A stretch of DNA of 64,000 bases from positions 1 to 64,000 of the forward strand of contig JAKSZU010000218.1 in NCBI GenBank assembly GCA_026018925.1, given 5' to 3'. This document shows, piece after piece, positions 11,237 through 24,800 of this stretch. The position numbers and the translations under genes were made by a program. The notes below the pieces were generated by a model. That model had not been told where the DNA came from, ran no database searches, and saw only the letters and a program-made list of their open reading frames with translations. This stretch comes from Tupaia tana (lineage: Eukaryota; Chordata; Mammalia; Scandentia; Tupaiidae). Positions within the stretch are counted from its first letter, which is position 1. The number at the start of each line of letters is the position of its first letter.

Positions 11237-14053
11237 TGAGTAGAAAATCTTCATTTCGCCTGTGCCCTGAAATATCTAGTTCCCAGTATCCATGTGGAAT
11301 CTTCTCAGAGAATGGCTCAACTCTCCTGCCTGGGAGAAAGGAGCAGAAGGGCTTATTAACAAAACAAAAGAAGGAGCTGAGAGCCAGAGAGACATTCTAC
11401 CTTTAAAAAAATCGTAAAAAGGAAAAATTACCAAAAAAAATGAGGAGACAGGAGCAGAGAGAGACAGAGACCTCAGAGACACAGAGACAGGGATAGAAGG
11501 CCAGAGGGGCTCCCTACCCCACTAGCTTTGCTTGCTGGAGGCTGAATTATGAGTAGAAAATCTTCCTTTCGCCTGTGCCCTGAAATATCTAGTTCCCAGT
11601 ATCCATGTGGAATCTTCTCAGAGAATGGCTCAACTCTCCTGCCTGGGAGAAAGGAGCAGAAGGGCTTATTAACAAAACAAAAGATGGAGCTGAGAACCAG
11701 AGAGAAATTCTACCTTTAAAAAAATCGTAAAAAGGAAAAATTACCAAAAAAAATGAGGAGACTGGAGCAGAGAGAGACAGAGACCTCAGAGACACAGAGA
11801 CAGGGATAGAAGGCCAGAGGGGCTCCCTACCACACTAGCTTTGCTTGCTGGAGGCTGAATTATGAGTAGAAAATCTTCATTTCGCCTGTGCCCTGAAATA
11901 TCTAGTTCCCAGTATCCATGTGGAATCTTCTCAGAGAATGGCTCAACTCTCCTGCCTGGGAGAAAGGAGCAGAAGGGCTTATTAACAAAACAAAAGATGG
12001 AGCTGAGAGCCAGAGAGAAATTCTACGTTTAAAAAAATCTTAAGAAGGAATAATTACCAAAAATAAATGAGGAGACAGGAGCAGAGAGAGAAAGAGACCT
12101 CAGAGACACAGAGACAGGGATAGAAGGCCAGAGGGGCTCCCTACCCCACTAGCTTTGCTTGCTGGAGGCTGAATTATGAGTAGAAAATCTTCATTTCGCC
12201 TGTGCCCTGAAATATCTAGTTCCCAGTATCCATGTGGAATCTTCTCAGAGAATGGCTCAACTCTCCTGCCTGGGAGAAAGGAGCAGAGGGCTTATTAACA
12301 AAACAAAAGATGGAGCTGTGAGCCAGAGAGAAATTCTACCTTTAAAAAAATCGTAAAAAGGAAAAATTACCAAAAATAAATGAGGAGACAGGAGCAGAGA
12401 GAGAAAGAGACCTCAGAGACACAGAGACAGGGATAGAAGGCCAGAGGGGCTCCCTACCACACTAGCTTTGCTTGCTGGAGGCTGAATTATGAGTAGAAAA
12501 TCTTCCTTTCGCCTGTGCCCTGAAATATCTAGTTTCCAGTATCCATGTGGAATCTTCTCAGAGAATGGCTCAACTCTCCTGCCTGGGAGAAAGGAGCAGA
12601 AGGACTTATTAACAAAACAAAAGATGGAGCTGAGAGCCAGAGGGAAATTCTACCTTTAAAAAAATCGTAAAAAGGAAAAATTACCAAAAATTGAGGAGAC
12701 AGGAGCAAAGAGAGACAGAGACCTCAGAGACACAGAGACAGGGATAGAAGGCCAGAGGGGCTCCCTACCACACTAGCTTTGCTTGCTGGAGGCTGAATTA
12801 AGAGTAGAAAATCTTCATTTCGCCTGTGCCCTGAAATATCTAGTTCCAAGTATCCATGTTGAATCTTCTCAGAGAATGGCTCAACTCTCCTGCCTGGGAG
12901 AAAGGAGCAGAAGGGATTATTAACAAAACAAAAGATGGAGCTGAGAGCCAGAGAGAAATTCTACGTTTAAAAAAATCATAAAAAGGAACAATTACCAAAA
13001 ATAAATGAGGAGACAGGAGCAGAGAGAGAAAGAGACCTCAGAGACACAGAGACAGGGATAGAAGGCCAGAGGGGCTCCCTACCACACTAGCTTTGCTTGC
13101 TGGAGGCTGAATTATGAGTAGAAAATCTTCCTTTCGCCTGTGCCCTGATATATCTAGTTCCCAGTATCCATGTGGAATCTTCTCAGAGAATGGCTCAACT
13201 CTCCTGCCTGGGAGAAAGGAGCAGAAGGGATTATTAACAAAACAAAAGATGGAGCTGAGAGCCAGAGAGAAATTCTACCTTTAAAAAAATCGAAAAAAGG
13301 AAAAATTACAAAAAATAAATGAGGAGACAGGAGCAGAGAGAGACAGAGACCTCAGAGACACAGAGACAGGGATAGAAGGCCAGAGGGGCTCCCTACCACA
13401 CTAGCTTTGCTTGCTGGAGGCTGAATTATGAGTAGAAAATCTTCATTTCGCCTGTGCCCTGAAATATCTAGTTCCCAGTATCCATGTGGAATCTTCTCAG
13501 AGAATGGCTCAACTCTCCTGCCTGGGAGAAAGGAGCAGAAGGGCTTATTAACAAAACAAAAGATGGAGCTGAGAGCCAGAGAGAAATTCTACCTTTAAAA
13601 AAATCGTAAAAAGGAAAAATTACCAAAAAATATGAGGAGACAGGAGCAGAGTGAGACAGAGACCTCAGAGACACAGAGTCAGGGATAGAAGGCCAGAGGG
13701 TCTCCCTACCACACTAGCTTTGCTTGCTGGAGGCTGAATTATGAGTAGAAAATCTTCATTTCGCCTGTGCCCTGAAATATCTAGTTCCCAGTATCCATGT
13801 GGAATCTTCTCAGAGAATGGCTCAACTCTCCTGCCTGGGAGAAAGGAGCAGAAGGGCTTATTAACAAAACAAAAGATGGAGCTGAGAAGCAGAGAGAAAT
13901 TCTACCTTAAAAAAATCGTAAAAAGGAAAAATTACCAAAAAAAATGAGGAGACTGGAGCAGAGAGAGACAGAGACCTCAGAGACACAGAGACAGGGATAG
14001 AAGGCCAGAGGGGCTCCCTACCACACTAGCTTTGCTTGCTGGAGGCTGAATTA
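11237..14053 (+). repeat. Rearranged stretch: c, then a, d, e, f, a g hybrid, K and L
   Basis: The order is c (11237), a g/L-like unit (11550), a (11863), d (12177), e (12490), f (12801), a g-start hybrid (13115), K (13429) and L (13742). Types b and c, which normally sit between a and d, are missing. The a unit ends in TACCCCACT, the ending seen on c units at 8732, 11237 and 35048, so it may be an a/c fusion. The f unit starts TTAAGAGTAG, a mark shared with the f units at 35985, 39115 and 42248. I see nothing other than satellite here. Confidence 0.83.
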
Positions 14054-15305
14054 TGAGTAGAAAATCTTCATTTCGCCTATGCCCTGAAATATCTAGTTCC
14101 AAGTATCCATGTGGAATCTTCTCAGAGAATGGCTCAACTCTCCTGCCTGGGAGAAAGGAGCAGAAGGGCTTATTAACAAAACAAAAGATGGAGCTGAGAG
14201 CCAGAGAGAAATTCTACCTTTAAAAAAATCTTAAAAGGAAAAATTACCAAAAAAAATGAGGAGACAGGAGCAGAGAGAGACAGAGACCTCAGAGACACAG
14301 AGACAGGGATAGAAGGCCAGAGGGGCTCCCTACCAGAATAGCTTTGCTTGCTGGAGGCTGAATTATGAGTAGAAAATCTTCATTTCGCCTGTGCCCTGAA
14401 ATATCTAGTTCCCAGTATCCATGTGGAATCTTCTCAGAGAATGGCTCAACTCTCCTGCCTGGGAGAAAGGAGCAGAAGGGCTTATTAACAAAACAAAAGA
14501 TGGAGCTGAGAGCGAAAGAGAAATTCTACCTTTAAAAAAATCGTAAAAAGGAAAATTACCAAAAAAAATGAAGAGGCAAGAGCAGAGAGAGACAGAGACC
14601 TCAGAGACACAGAGACAGGAATAGCAGGCCAGAGGGGCTCCCTACCACACTAGCTTTGCTTGCTGGAGGCTGAATTACGAGTAGAAAATCTTCATTTCGC
14701 CTGTGCCCTGAAATATCTTGTTCCCAGTATCCATGTGGAAACTTCTTAGAGAATGGCTCATCTCTCCTGCATGGGAGAAAGGAGCAGAAGGGCTTATTAA
14801 CAAAACAAAAGATGGAGCTGAGAGCCAGAGAGAAATTCTACCTTTAAAAAAATCGTAAAAAGGAAAAATTACCAAAAATAAACGAGGAGACAGGAGCAGA
14901 GAGAGACAGAGACCTCAGAGACACAGAGACAGGGATAGAAGGCCAGAGGGGCTCCCTACCACACTAGCTTTGCTTGCTGGAGGCTGAATTATGAGTTGAA
15001 AATCTTCATTTCGCCCGTGCCCTGAAATATCTTGTTCCCAGTATCCATGTGGAATCTTCTCAGAGAATGGCTCAACTCTCCTGCCTGGGAGAAAGGAGCA
15101 GAAGGGATTATTAACAAAACAAAAGATGGAGCTGAGAGCCAGAGAGAAATTCTACCTTTAAAAAAATCGAAAAAAGGAAAAATTACCAAAAATAAATGAG
15201 GAGACAGGAGCAGAGAGAGACAGAGACCTCAGAGACACAGAGACAGGGATAGAAGGCCAGAGGGGCTCCCTACCACACTAGCTTTGCTTGCTGGAGGCTG
15301 AATTA
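14054..15305 (+). repeat. Third copy of the 9356-10608 block
   Basis: Monomers at 14054, 14366, 14678 and 14992 match 9356, 9668, 9981 and 10295 at a shift of 4,697-4,698 bp (15 monomers). The TGAGTTGAA mark is shared by 10295 and 14992 but is absent from 3722. This copy therefore derives from, or with, the second copy and not the first. The unit at 14366 is 1 bp short (AAGGAAAATTACC). Confidence 0.86.
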
Positions 15306-18300
15306 TGAGTAGAAAATCTTCATTTCGCCTGTGCCCTGAAATATCTAGTTCCCAGTATCCATGTGGAATCTTCTCAGAGAATGGCTCAACTCTCCTGCCT
15401 GGGAGAAAGGAGCAGAAGGGCTTATTAACAAAACAAAAGATGGAGCTGAGAGCCAGAGAGAAATTCTACCTTTAAAAAAATCGTAAAAAGGAAAAATTAC
15501 CAAAAAAAAAATGAGTAGACAGGAGCAGAGTGAGACAGAGACCTCAGAGACACAGAGACAGGGATAGAAGGCCAGAGGGTCTCCCTACCACACTAGCTTT
15601 GCTTGCTGGAGGCTGAATTATGAGTAGAAAATCTTCATTTCGCCTGTGCCCTGAAATATCTAGTTCCCAGTATCCATGTGGAATCTTCTCAGAGAATGGC
15701 TCAACTCTCCTGCCTGGGAGAAAGGAGCAGAAGGGCTTATTAACAAAACAAAAGATGGAGCTGAGAAGCAGAGAGAAATTCTACCTTTAAAAAAATCGTA
15801 AAAAGGAAAAATTACCAAAAAAAATGAGGAGACTGGAGCAGAGAGAGACAGAGACCTCAGAGACACAGAGACAGGGATAGAAGGCCAGAGGGGCTCCCTA
15901 CCACACTAGCTTTGCTTGCTGGAGGCTGAATTATGAGTAGAAAGTCTTCATTTCGCCTGTGCCCTGAAATATCTAGTTCCCAGTATCTATGTGGAAACTT
16001 CTCAGAGAATGGCTCAACTCTCCTGCCTGGGAGAAAGTAGCAGAAGGGCTTATTAACAAAACAAAAGAAGGAGCTGAGAGACAGAGAGAAATTCTACCTT
16101 TAAAAAATCGTAAAAATGAAAAATTACCGAAAATAAATGAGGGGACAGGAGCATAGAGAGACAGAGACCTCAGAGACACAGAGACAGGGATAGAAGGCCA
16201 GAGGGGCTCCCTACCACAATAGCTTGGCTTGCTGGAGGCTGAATTATGAGTAGAAAATCTTCATATCGCCTGTGCCCTGAAATATCTAGTTCCCAGTATC
16301 CATGTGGAATCTTCTCAGAGAATGGCTCAACTCTCCTGCCTGGGAGAAAGGAGCAGAAGGGCTTATTAACAAAACAAAAGATGGAGCTGAGAGCGAGAGA
16401 GAAATTCTACCTTTAAAAAAATCGTAAAAAGGAAAAATTACCAAAAAAAATGAAGAGGCAAGAGCAGAGAGAGACAGAGACCTCAGAGACACAGAGACAG
16501 AAATAGCAGGCCAGAGGGGCTCCCTACCACACTAGCTTTGCTTGCTGGAGGCTGAATTATGAGTAGAAAATCTTCATTCCGCCTGTGCCCTGAAATATCT
16601 TGTTCCCAGTATCCATGTGGAAACTTCTCAGAGAATGGCTCATGTCTCCTGCGTGGGATAAAGGAGCAGAAGGGCTTATTAACAAAACAAAAGATGGAGT
16701 TGAGAGCCAGAGTGAAATTCTACCTTTAAAAAAATCGTAAAAAGGAAAAATTACCAAAAATAAAAGAGGAGACAGGAGCAGAGAGAGACAGAGACCTCAG
16801 AGACACAGAGACAGGGATAGAAGGCCAGAGGGGCTCCCTACCACACTAGCTTTGTTTGCTGGAGGCTGAATTATGAGTAGAAAATATTCATTTCGCCTAT
16901 GCCCTGAAATATCTAGTTCCCAGTATCCATGTGGAATCTTCTCAGAGAATGGCTCAACTCTCCTGCCTGGGAGAAAGGAGCAGAAGGGCTTATTAACAAA
17001 AAAAAAGATGGAGCTGAGAGCCAGAGAGAAATTCTACCTTTAAAAAAATCGTAAAAAGGAAAAATTACCAAAAATAAACGAGGAGACAGGAGCAGAGAGA
17101 GACAGAGACCTCAGAGACACAGAGACAGGGAAAGAAGGCCAGAGGGGCTCCCTACCACACTAGCTTTGCTTGTTGGAGGCTGAATTATGAGTAGAAAATC
17201 TTCATTTCGCCTGTGCCCTGAAATATCTTGTTCCCAGTATCCATGTGGAAACTTCTCAGAGAATGGCTCAACTCTCCTGCCTGGGAGAAAGGAGCAGAAG
17301 GGATTATTAACAAAACAAAAGATGGAGCTGAGAGCCAGAGAGAAATTCTACCTTTAAAAAAATCGAAAAAAGGAAAAATTACCAAAAATAAATGAGGAGA
17401 CAGGAGCAGAGAGAGACAGAGACCTCAGAGACACAGAGACAGGGATAGAAGGCCAGAGGGGCTCCCTACCACACTAGCTTTGCTTGCTGGAGGCTGAATT
17501 ATGAGTAGAAAATCTTCATTTCGCCTGTGCCCTGAAATATCTAGTTCCAAGTATCCATGTGGAATCTTCTCAGAGAATGGCTCAACTCTCCTGCCTGGGA
17601 GAAAGGAGCAGAAGGGCTTATTAACAAAACAAAAGATGGAGCTGAGAGCCAGAGAGAAATTCTACCTTTAAAAAAATCTTAAAAAGAAAAATTACCAAAA
17701 ATATGAGGAGACAGGGGCAGAGAGAGACAGAGACCTTAGAGACACAGAGACAGGGATAGAAGGCCAGAGGGGCTCCCTACCACACTAGCTTTGCTTGCTG
17801 GAGGCTGAATTATGAGTAGAAAGTCTTCATTTCGCCTGTGCCCTGAAATATCTAGTTCCCAGTATCCATGTGGAAACTTCTCAGAGAATGGCTCAACTCT
17901 CCTGCCTGGGAGAAAGTAGCAGAAGGGCTTATTAACAAAACAAACGAAGGAGCTGAGAGCCAGAGAGAAATTCTACCTTTAAAAAATCGTAAAAAGGAAA
18001 AATTACCGAAAATAAAATGAGGGGACAGGAGCAGAGAGAGACAGAGACCTCAGAGACACAGAGACAGGGATAGAAGGCATGAGGGGCTCCCTACCACAAT
18101 AGCTTGGCTTGCTGGAGGCTGAATTATGAGTAGAAAATCTTCATATCGCCTGTGCCCTGAAATATCTAGTTCCCAGTATCCATGTGGAATCTTCTCAGAG
18201 AATGGCTCAACTCTCCTGCCTGGGAGAAAGGAGCAGAAGGGCTTATTAACAAAACAAAAGATGGAGCTGAGAGCGAGAGAGAAATTCTACCTTTAAAAAA

Positions 18301-21260
18301 ATCGTAAAAAGGAAAAATTACCAAAAAAAATGAAGAGGCAAGAGCAGAGAGAGACAGAGACCTCAGAGACACAGAGACAGGAATAGCAGGCCAGAGGGGC
18401 TCCCTACCACACTAGCTTTGCTTGCTGGAGGCTGAATTATGAGTAGAAAATCTTCATTCCGACTGTGCCCTGAAATATCTTGTTCCCAGTATCCATGTGG
18501 AAACTTCTCAGAGAATGGCTCATGTCTCCAGCGTGGGATAAAGGAGCAGAAGGGCTTATTAACAAAACAAAAGATGGAGTTGAGAGCCAGAGTGAAATTC
18601 TACCTTTAAAAAAATCGTAAAAAGGAAAAATTACCAAAAATAAAAGACGAGACAGGAGCAGAGAGAGACAGAGACCTCAGAGACACAGAGACAGGGATAG
18701 AAGGCCAGAGGGGCTCCCTACCACACTAGCTTTGCTTGCTGGAGGCTGAATTATGAGTAGAAAATCTTCATTTCGCCTGTGCCCTGAAATATCTAGTTCC
18801 CAGTATCCATGTGGAATCTTCTCAGAGAATGGCTCAACTCTCCTGCCTGGGAGAAAGGAGCAGAAGGGCTTATTAACAAAACAAAAGATGGAGCTGAGAG
18901 CCAGAGAGAAATTCTACGTTTAAAAAAATCTTAAAAAGGAACAATTACCAAAAATAAATGAGGAGACAGGAGCAGAGAGAGAAAGAGACCTCAGAGACAC
19001 AGAGACAGGGATAGAAGGCCAGAGGGGCTCCCTACCACACTAGCTTTGCTTGCTGGAGGCTGAATTATGAGTAGAAAATCTTCCTTTCGCCTGTGCCCTG
19101 AAATATGTAGTTCCCAGTATCCATGTGGAAACTTCTCAGAGAATGGCTCTACTCTCCTGCCTGGGAGAAAGGAGCAGAAGGACTTATTAACAAAACAAAA
19201 GATGGAGCTGAGAGCCAGAGGGAAATTCTACCTTTAAAAAAATCGTAAAAAGGAAAAATTACCAAAAATTGAGGAGACAGGAGCAAAGAGAGACAGAGAC
19301 CTCAGAGACACAGAGACAGGGATACAAGGCCAGAGGGGCTCCCTACCACACTAGCTTTGCTTGCTGGAGGCTGAATTATGAGTAGAAAATCTTCATTTCG
19401 CCTGTGCCCTGAAATATCTAGTTCCAAGTATCCATGTGGAATCTTCTCAGAGAATGGCTCAACTCTCCTGCCTGGGAGAAAGGAGCAGAAGGGATTATTA
19501 ACAAAACAAAAGATGGAGCTGAGAGCCAGAGAGAAATTCTACGTTTAAAAAAATCATAAAAAGGAACAATTACCAAAAATAAATGAGGAGACAGGAGCAG
19601 AGAGAGAAAGAGACCTCAGAGACACAGAGACAGGGATAGAAGGCCAGAGGGGCTCCCTACCACACTAGCTTTGCTTGCTGGAGGCTGAATTATGAGTAGA
19701 AAATCTTCCTTTCGCCTGTGCCCTGATATATCTAGTTCCCAGTATCCATGTGGAATCTTCTCAGAGAATGGCTCAACTCTCCTGCCTGGGAGAAAGGAGC
19801 AGAAGGACTTATTAACAAAACAAAAGATGGAGCTGAGAGCCAGAGGGAATTTCTACCTTTAAAAAAATCGTAAAAAGGAAAAATTACCAAAAAAAATGAG
19901 GAGACAGGAGCAAAGAGAGACAGAGACCTCAGAGACACAGAGACAGGGATAGAAGGCCGGAGGGGCTCCCTACCACACTAGCTTTGCTTGCTGGAGGCTG
20001 AATTATGAGTAGAAAATCTTAATTTCGCCTGTGCCCTGAAATATCTAGTTCCCAGTATCCATGTGGAATCTTCTCAGAGAATGGCTCAACTCTCCTGCCT
20101 GGGAGAAAGGAGCAGAAGGGATTATTAACAAAACAAAAGATGGAGCTGAGAGCCAGAGAGAAATTCTACCTTTAAAAAAATCGAAAAAAGGAAAAATTAC
20201 CAAAAATAAATGAGGAGACAGGAGCAGAGAGAGACAGAGACCTCAGAGACACAGAGACAGGGATAGAAGGCCAGAGGGGCTCCCTACCACACTAGCTTTG
20301 CTTGCTGGAGGCTGAATTATGAGTAGAAAATCTTCATTTCGCCTGTGCCCTGAAATATCTAGTTCCCAGTATCCATGTGGAATCTTCTCAGAGAATGGCT
20401 CAACTCTCTTGCCTGGGAGAAAGGAGCAGAAGGGCTTATTAACAAAACAAAAGATGGAGCTGAGAGCCAGAAAGAAATTCTACCTTTAAAAAAATCGTAA
20501 AAAGGAAAAATTACCAAAAAAAAAATGAGGAGACAGGAGCAGAGTGAGACAGAGACCTCAGAGACACAGAGACAGGGATAGAAGGCCAGAGGGTCTCCCT
20601 ACCACACTAGCTTTGCTTGCTGGAGGCTGAATTATGAGTAGAAAATCTTCATTTCGCCTGTGCCCTGAAATATCTAGTTCCCAGTATCCATGTGGAATCT
20701 TCTCAGAGAATGACTCAACTCTCCTGCCTGGGAGAAAGGAGCAGAAGGGCTTATTAACAAAACAAAAGATGGAGCTGAGAAGCAGAGAGAAATTCTACCT
20801 TTAAAAAAATCGTAAAAAGGAAAAATTACCAAAAAAAATGAGGAGACTGGAGCAGAGAGAGACAGAGACCTCAGAGACACAGAGACAGGGATAGAAGGCC
20901 AGAGGGGCTCCCTACCACACTAGCTTTGCTTGCTGGAGGCTGAATTATGAGTAGAAAGTCTTCATTTCGCCTGTGCCCTGAAATATCTAGTTCCCAGTAT
21001 CTATGTGGAAACTTCTCAGAGAATGGCTCAACTCTCCTGCCTGGGAGAAAGTAGCAGAAGGGCTTATTAACAAAACAAAAGAAGGAGCTGAGAGACAGAG
21101 AGAAATTCTACCTTTAAAAAATCGTAAAAATGAAAAATTACCGAAAATAAATGAGGGGACAGGAGCATAGAGAGACAGAGACCTCAGAGACACAGAGACA
21201 GGGATAGAAGGCCAGAGGGGCTCCCTACCACAATAGCTTGGCTTGCTGGAGGCTGAATTA
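15306..21260 (+). repeat. Long HOR copy 1 (19 monomers)
   Basis: The order is K, L, M, N, O, P, Q, a TTCCAAG unit with AATCTTAAAAAG, an AAAGTCTTC unit, N, a second O form, a, b with an e-type patch, f, g, a hybrid unit (20006), a K-like unit with CTCTCTTGCC, L and M. Units from 15306 to 19693 recur at exactly +6,583 bp (21 monomers), from 21889 to 26276. Units at 20320, 20635 and 20948 recur at +6,896 bp (22 monomers). The extra monomer is accounted for by the hybrid at 20006-20319. The second O form, with CGACTGTGCC and CTCCAGCGTGGG, is shared with 25023 and 30664 only. Confidence 0.88.
20006..20319 (+). repeat. Hybrid monomer marking a one-monomer deletion in HOR copy 1
   Basis: The unit starts with AATCTTAATTTCG, as in the c unit at 26589. 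It then changes to GGGATTA with AATCGAAAAAAGG, as in the Q unit at 26902. In copy 2 these are two adjacent monomers (26589 and 26902); here they are one. Collinearity with copy 2 is 21 monomers before this point and 22 after it. The switch lies between about 20030 and 20120. The simplest reading is unequal crossover between neighbouring units. Confidence 0.82.
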
Positions 21261-21888
21261 TGAGTAGAAAATATTCATTTCGCCTATGCCCTGAAATATC
21301 TAGTTCCCAGTATCCATGTGGAATCTTCTCAGAGAATGGCTCAACTCTCCTGCCTGGGAGAAAGGAGCAGAAGGGCTTATTAACAAAAAAAAAGATGGAG
21401 CTGAGAGCCAGAGAGAAATTCTACCTTTAAAAAAATCGTAAAAAGGAAAAATTACCAAAAATAAACGAGGAGACAGGAGCAGAGAGAGACAGAGACCTCA
21501 GAGACACAGAGACAGGGAAAGAAGGCCAGAGGGGCTCCCTACCACACTAGCTTTGCTTGTTGGAGGCTGAATTATGAGTAGAAAATCTTCATTTCGCCTG
21601 TGCCCTGAAATATCTTGTTCCCAGTATCCATGTGGAAACTTCTCAGAGAATGGCTCAACTCTCCTGCCTGGGAGAAAGGAGCAGGAGGGATTATTAACAA
21701 AACAAAAGATGGAGCTGAGAGCCAGAGAGAAATTCTACCTTTAAAAAAATCGAAAAAAGGAAAAATTACCAAAAATAAATGAGGAGACAGGAGCAGAGAG
21801 AGACAGAGACCTCAGAGACACAGAGACAGGGATAGAAGGCCAGAGGGGCTCCCTACCACACTAGCTTTGCTTGCTGGAGGCTGAATTA
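21261..21888 (+). repeat. Type P and type Q monomers joined directly after type M
   Basis: The unit at 21261 is type P (AAATATTCATTT, CTATGCCC, A9 run). The unit at 21575 is type Q (GGGATTA, AATCGAAAAAAGG), with a private GCAGGAGGGATT. In the other long HOR copies, N and O lie between M and P. Here M at 20948 is followed at once by P. This suggests loss of two monomers, or a join between two HOR copies at about 21230-21290. Confidence 0.82.
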
Positions 21889-24800
21889 TGAGTAGAAAAT
21901 CTTCATTTCGCCTGTGCCCTGAAATATCTAGTTCCCAGTATCCATGTGGAATCTTCTCAGAGAATGGCTCAACTCTCCTGCCTGGGAGAAAGGAGCAGAA
22001 GGGCTTATTAACAAAACAAAAGATGGAGCTGAGAGCCAGAGAGAAATTCTACCTTTAAAAAAATCGTAAAAAGGAAAAATTACCAAAAAAAAAATGAGGA
22101 GACAGGAGCAGAGTGAGACAGAGACCTCAGAGACACAGAGACAGGGATAGAAGGCAAGAGGGTCTCCCTACCACACTAGCTTTGCTTGCTGGAGGCTGAA
22201 TTATGAGTAGAAAATCTTCATTTCGCCTGTGCCCTGAAATATCTAGTTCCCAGTATCCATGTGGAATCTTCTCAGAGAATGGCTCAACTCTCCTGCCTGG
22301 GAGAAAGGAGCAGAAGGGCTTATTAACAAAACAAAAGATGGAGCTGAGAAGCAGAGAGAAATTCTACCTTTAAAAAAATCGTAAAAAGGAAAAATTACCA
22401 AAAAAAATGAGGAGACTGGAGCAGAGAGAGACAGAGACCTCAGAGACACAGAGACAGGGATAGAAGGCCAGAGGGGCTCCCTACCACACTAGCTTTGCTT
22501 GCTGGAGGCTGAATTATGAGTAGAAAGTCTTCATTTCGCCTGTGCCCTGAAATATCTAGTTCCCAGTATCTATGTGGAAACTTCTCAGAGAATGGCTCAA
22601 CTCTCCTGCCTGGGAGAAAGTAGCAGAAGGGCTTATTAACAAAACAAAAGAAGGAGCTGAGAGACAGAGAGAAATTCTACCTTTAAAAAATCGTAAAAAT
22701 GAAAAATTACCGAAAATAAATGAGGGGACAGGAGCATAGAGAGACAGAGACCTCAGAGACACAGAGACAGGGATAGAAGGCCAGAGGGGCTCCCTACCAC
22801 AATAGCTTGGCTTGCTGGAGGCTGAATTATGAGTAGAAAATCTTCATATCGCCTGTGCCCTGAAATATCTAGTTCCCAGTATCCATGTGGAATCTTCTCA
22901 GAGAATGGCTCAACTCTCCTGCCTGGGAGAAAGGAGCAGAAGGGCTTATTAACAAAACAAAAGATGGAGCTGAGAGCGAGAGAGAAATTCTACCTTTAAA
23001 AAAATCGTAAAAAGGAAAAATTACCAAAAAAAATGAAGAGGCAAGAGCAGAGAGAGACAGAGACCTCAGAGACACAGAGACAGAAATAGCAGGCCAGAGG
23101 GGCTCCCTACCACACTAGCTTTGCTTGCTGGAGGCTGAATTATGAGTAGAAAATCTTCATTCCGCCTGTGCCCTGAAATATCTTGTTCCCAGTATCCATG
23201 TGGAAACTTCTCAGAGAATGGCTCATGTCTCCTGCGTGGGATAAAGGAGCAGAAGGGCTTATTAACAAAACAAAAGATGGAGTTGAGAGCCAGAGTGAAA
23301 TTCTACCTTTAAAAAAATCGTAAAAAGGAAAAATTACCAAAAATAAAAGAGGAGACAGGAGCAGAGAGAGACAGAGACCTCAGAGACACAGAGACAGGGA
23401 TAGAAGGCCAGAGGGGCTCCCTACCACACTAGCTTTGTTTGCTGGAGGCTGAATTATGAGTAGAAAATATTCATTTCGCCTATGCCCTGAAATATCTAGT
23501 TCCCAGTATCCATGTGGAATCTTCTCAGAGAATGGCTCAACTCTCCTGCCTGGGAGAAAGGAGCAGAAGGGCTTATTAACAAAAAAAAAGATGGAGCTGA
23601 GAGCCAGAGAGAAATTCTACCTTTAAAAAAATCGTAAAAAGGAAAAATTACCAAAAATAAACGAGGAGACAGGAGCAGAGAGAGACAGAGACCTCAGAGA
23701 CACAGAGACAGGGAAAGAAGGCCAGAGGGGCTCCCTACCACACTAGCTTTGCTTGTTGGAGGCTGAATTATGAGTAGAAAATCTTCATTTCGCCTGTGCC
23801 CTGAAATATCTTGTTCCCAGTATCCATGTGGAAACTTCTCAGAGAATGGCTCAACTCTCCTGCCTGGGAGAAAGGAGCAGAAGGGATTATTAACAAAACA
23901 AAAGATGGAGCTGAGAGCCAGAGAGAAATTCTACCTTTAAAAAAATCGAAAAAAGGAAAAATTACCAAAAATAAATGAGGAGACAGGAGCAGAGAGAGAC
24001 AGAGACCTCAGAGACACAGAGACAGGGATAGAAGGCCAGAGGGGCTCCCTACCACACTAGCTTTGCTTGCTGGAGGCTGAATTATGAGTAGAAAATCTTC
24101 ATTTCGCCTGTGCCCTGAAATATCTAGTTCCAAGTATCCATGTGGAATCTTCTCAGAGAATGGCTCAACTCTCCTGCCTGGGAGAAAGGAGCAGAAGGGC
24201 TTATTAACAAAACAAAAGATGGAGCTGAGAGCCAGAGAGAAATTCTACCTTTAAAAAAATCTTAAAAAGAAAAATTACCAAAAATATGAGGAGACAGGGG
24301 CAGAGAGAGACAGAGACCTTAGAGACACAGAGACAGGGATAGAAGGCCAGAGGGGCTCCCTACCACACTAGCTTTGCTTGCTGGAGGCTGAATTATGAGT
24401 AGAAAGTCTTCATTTCGCCTGTGCCCTGAAATATCTAGTTCCCAGTATCCATGTGGAAACTTCTCAGAGAATGGCTCAACTCTCCTGCCTGGGAGAAAGT
24501 AGCAGAAGGGCTTATTAACAAAACAAACGAAGGAGCTGAGAGCCAGAGAGAAATTCTACCTTTAAAAAATCGTAAAAAGGAAAAATTACCGAAAATAAAA
24601 TGAGGGGACAGGAGCAGAGAGAGACAGAGACCTCAGAGACACAGAGACAGGGATAGAAGGCCAGAGGGGCTCCCTACCACAATAGCTTGGCTTGCTGGAG
24701 GCTGAATTATGAGTAGAAAATCTTCATATCGCCTGTGCCCTGAAATATCTAGTTCCCAGTATCCATGTGGAATCTTCTCAGAGAATGGCTCAACTCTCCT

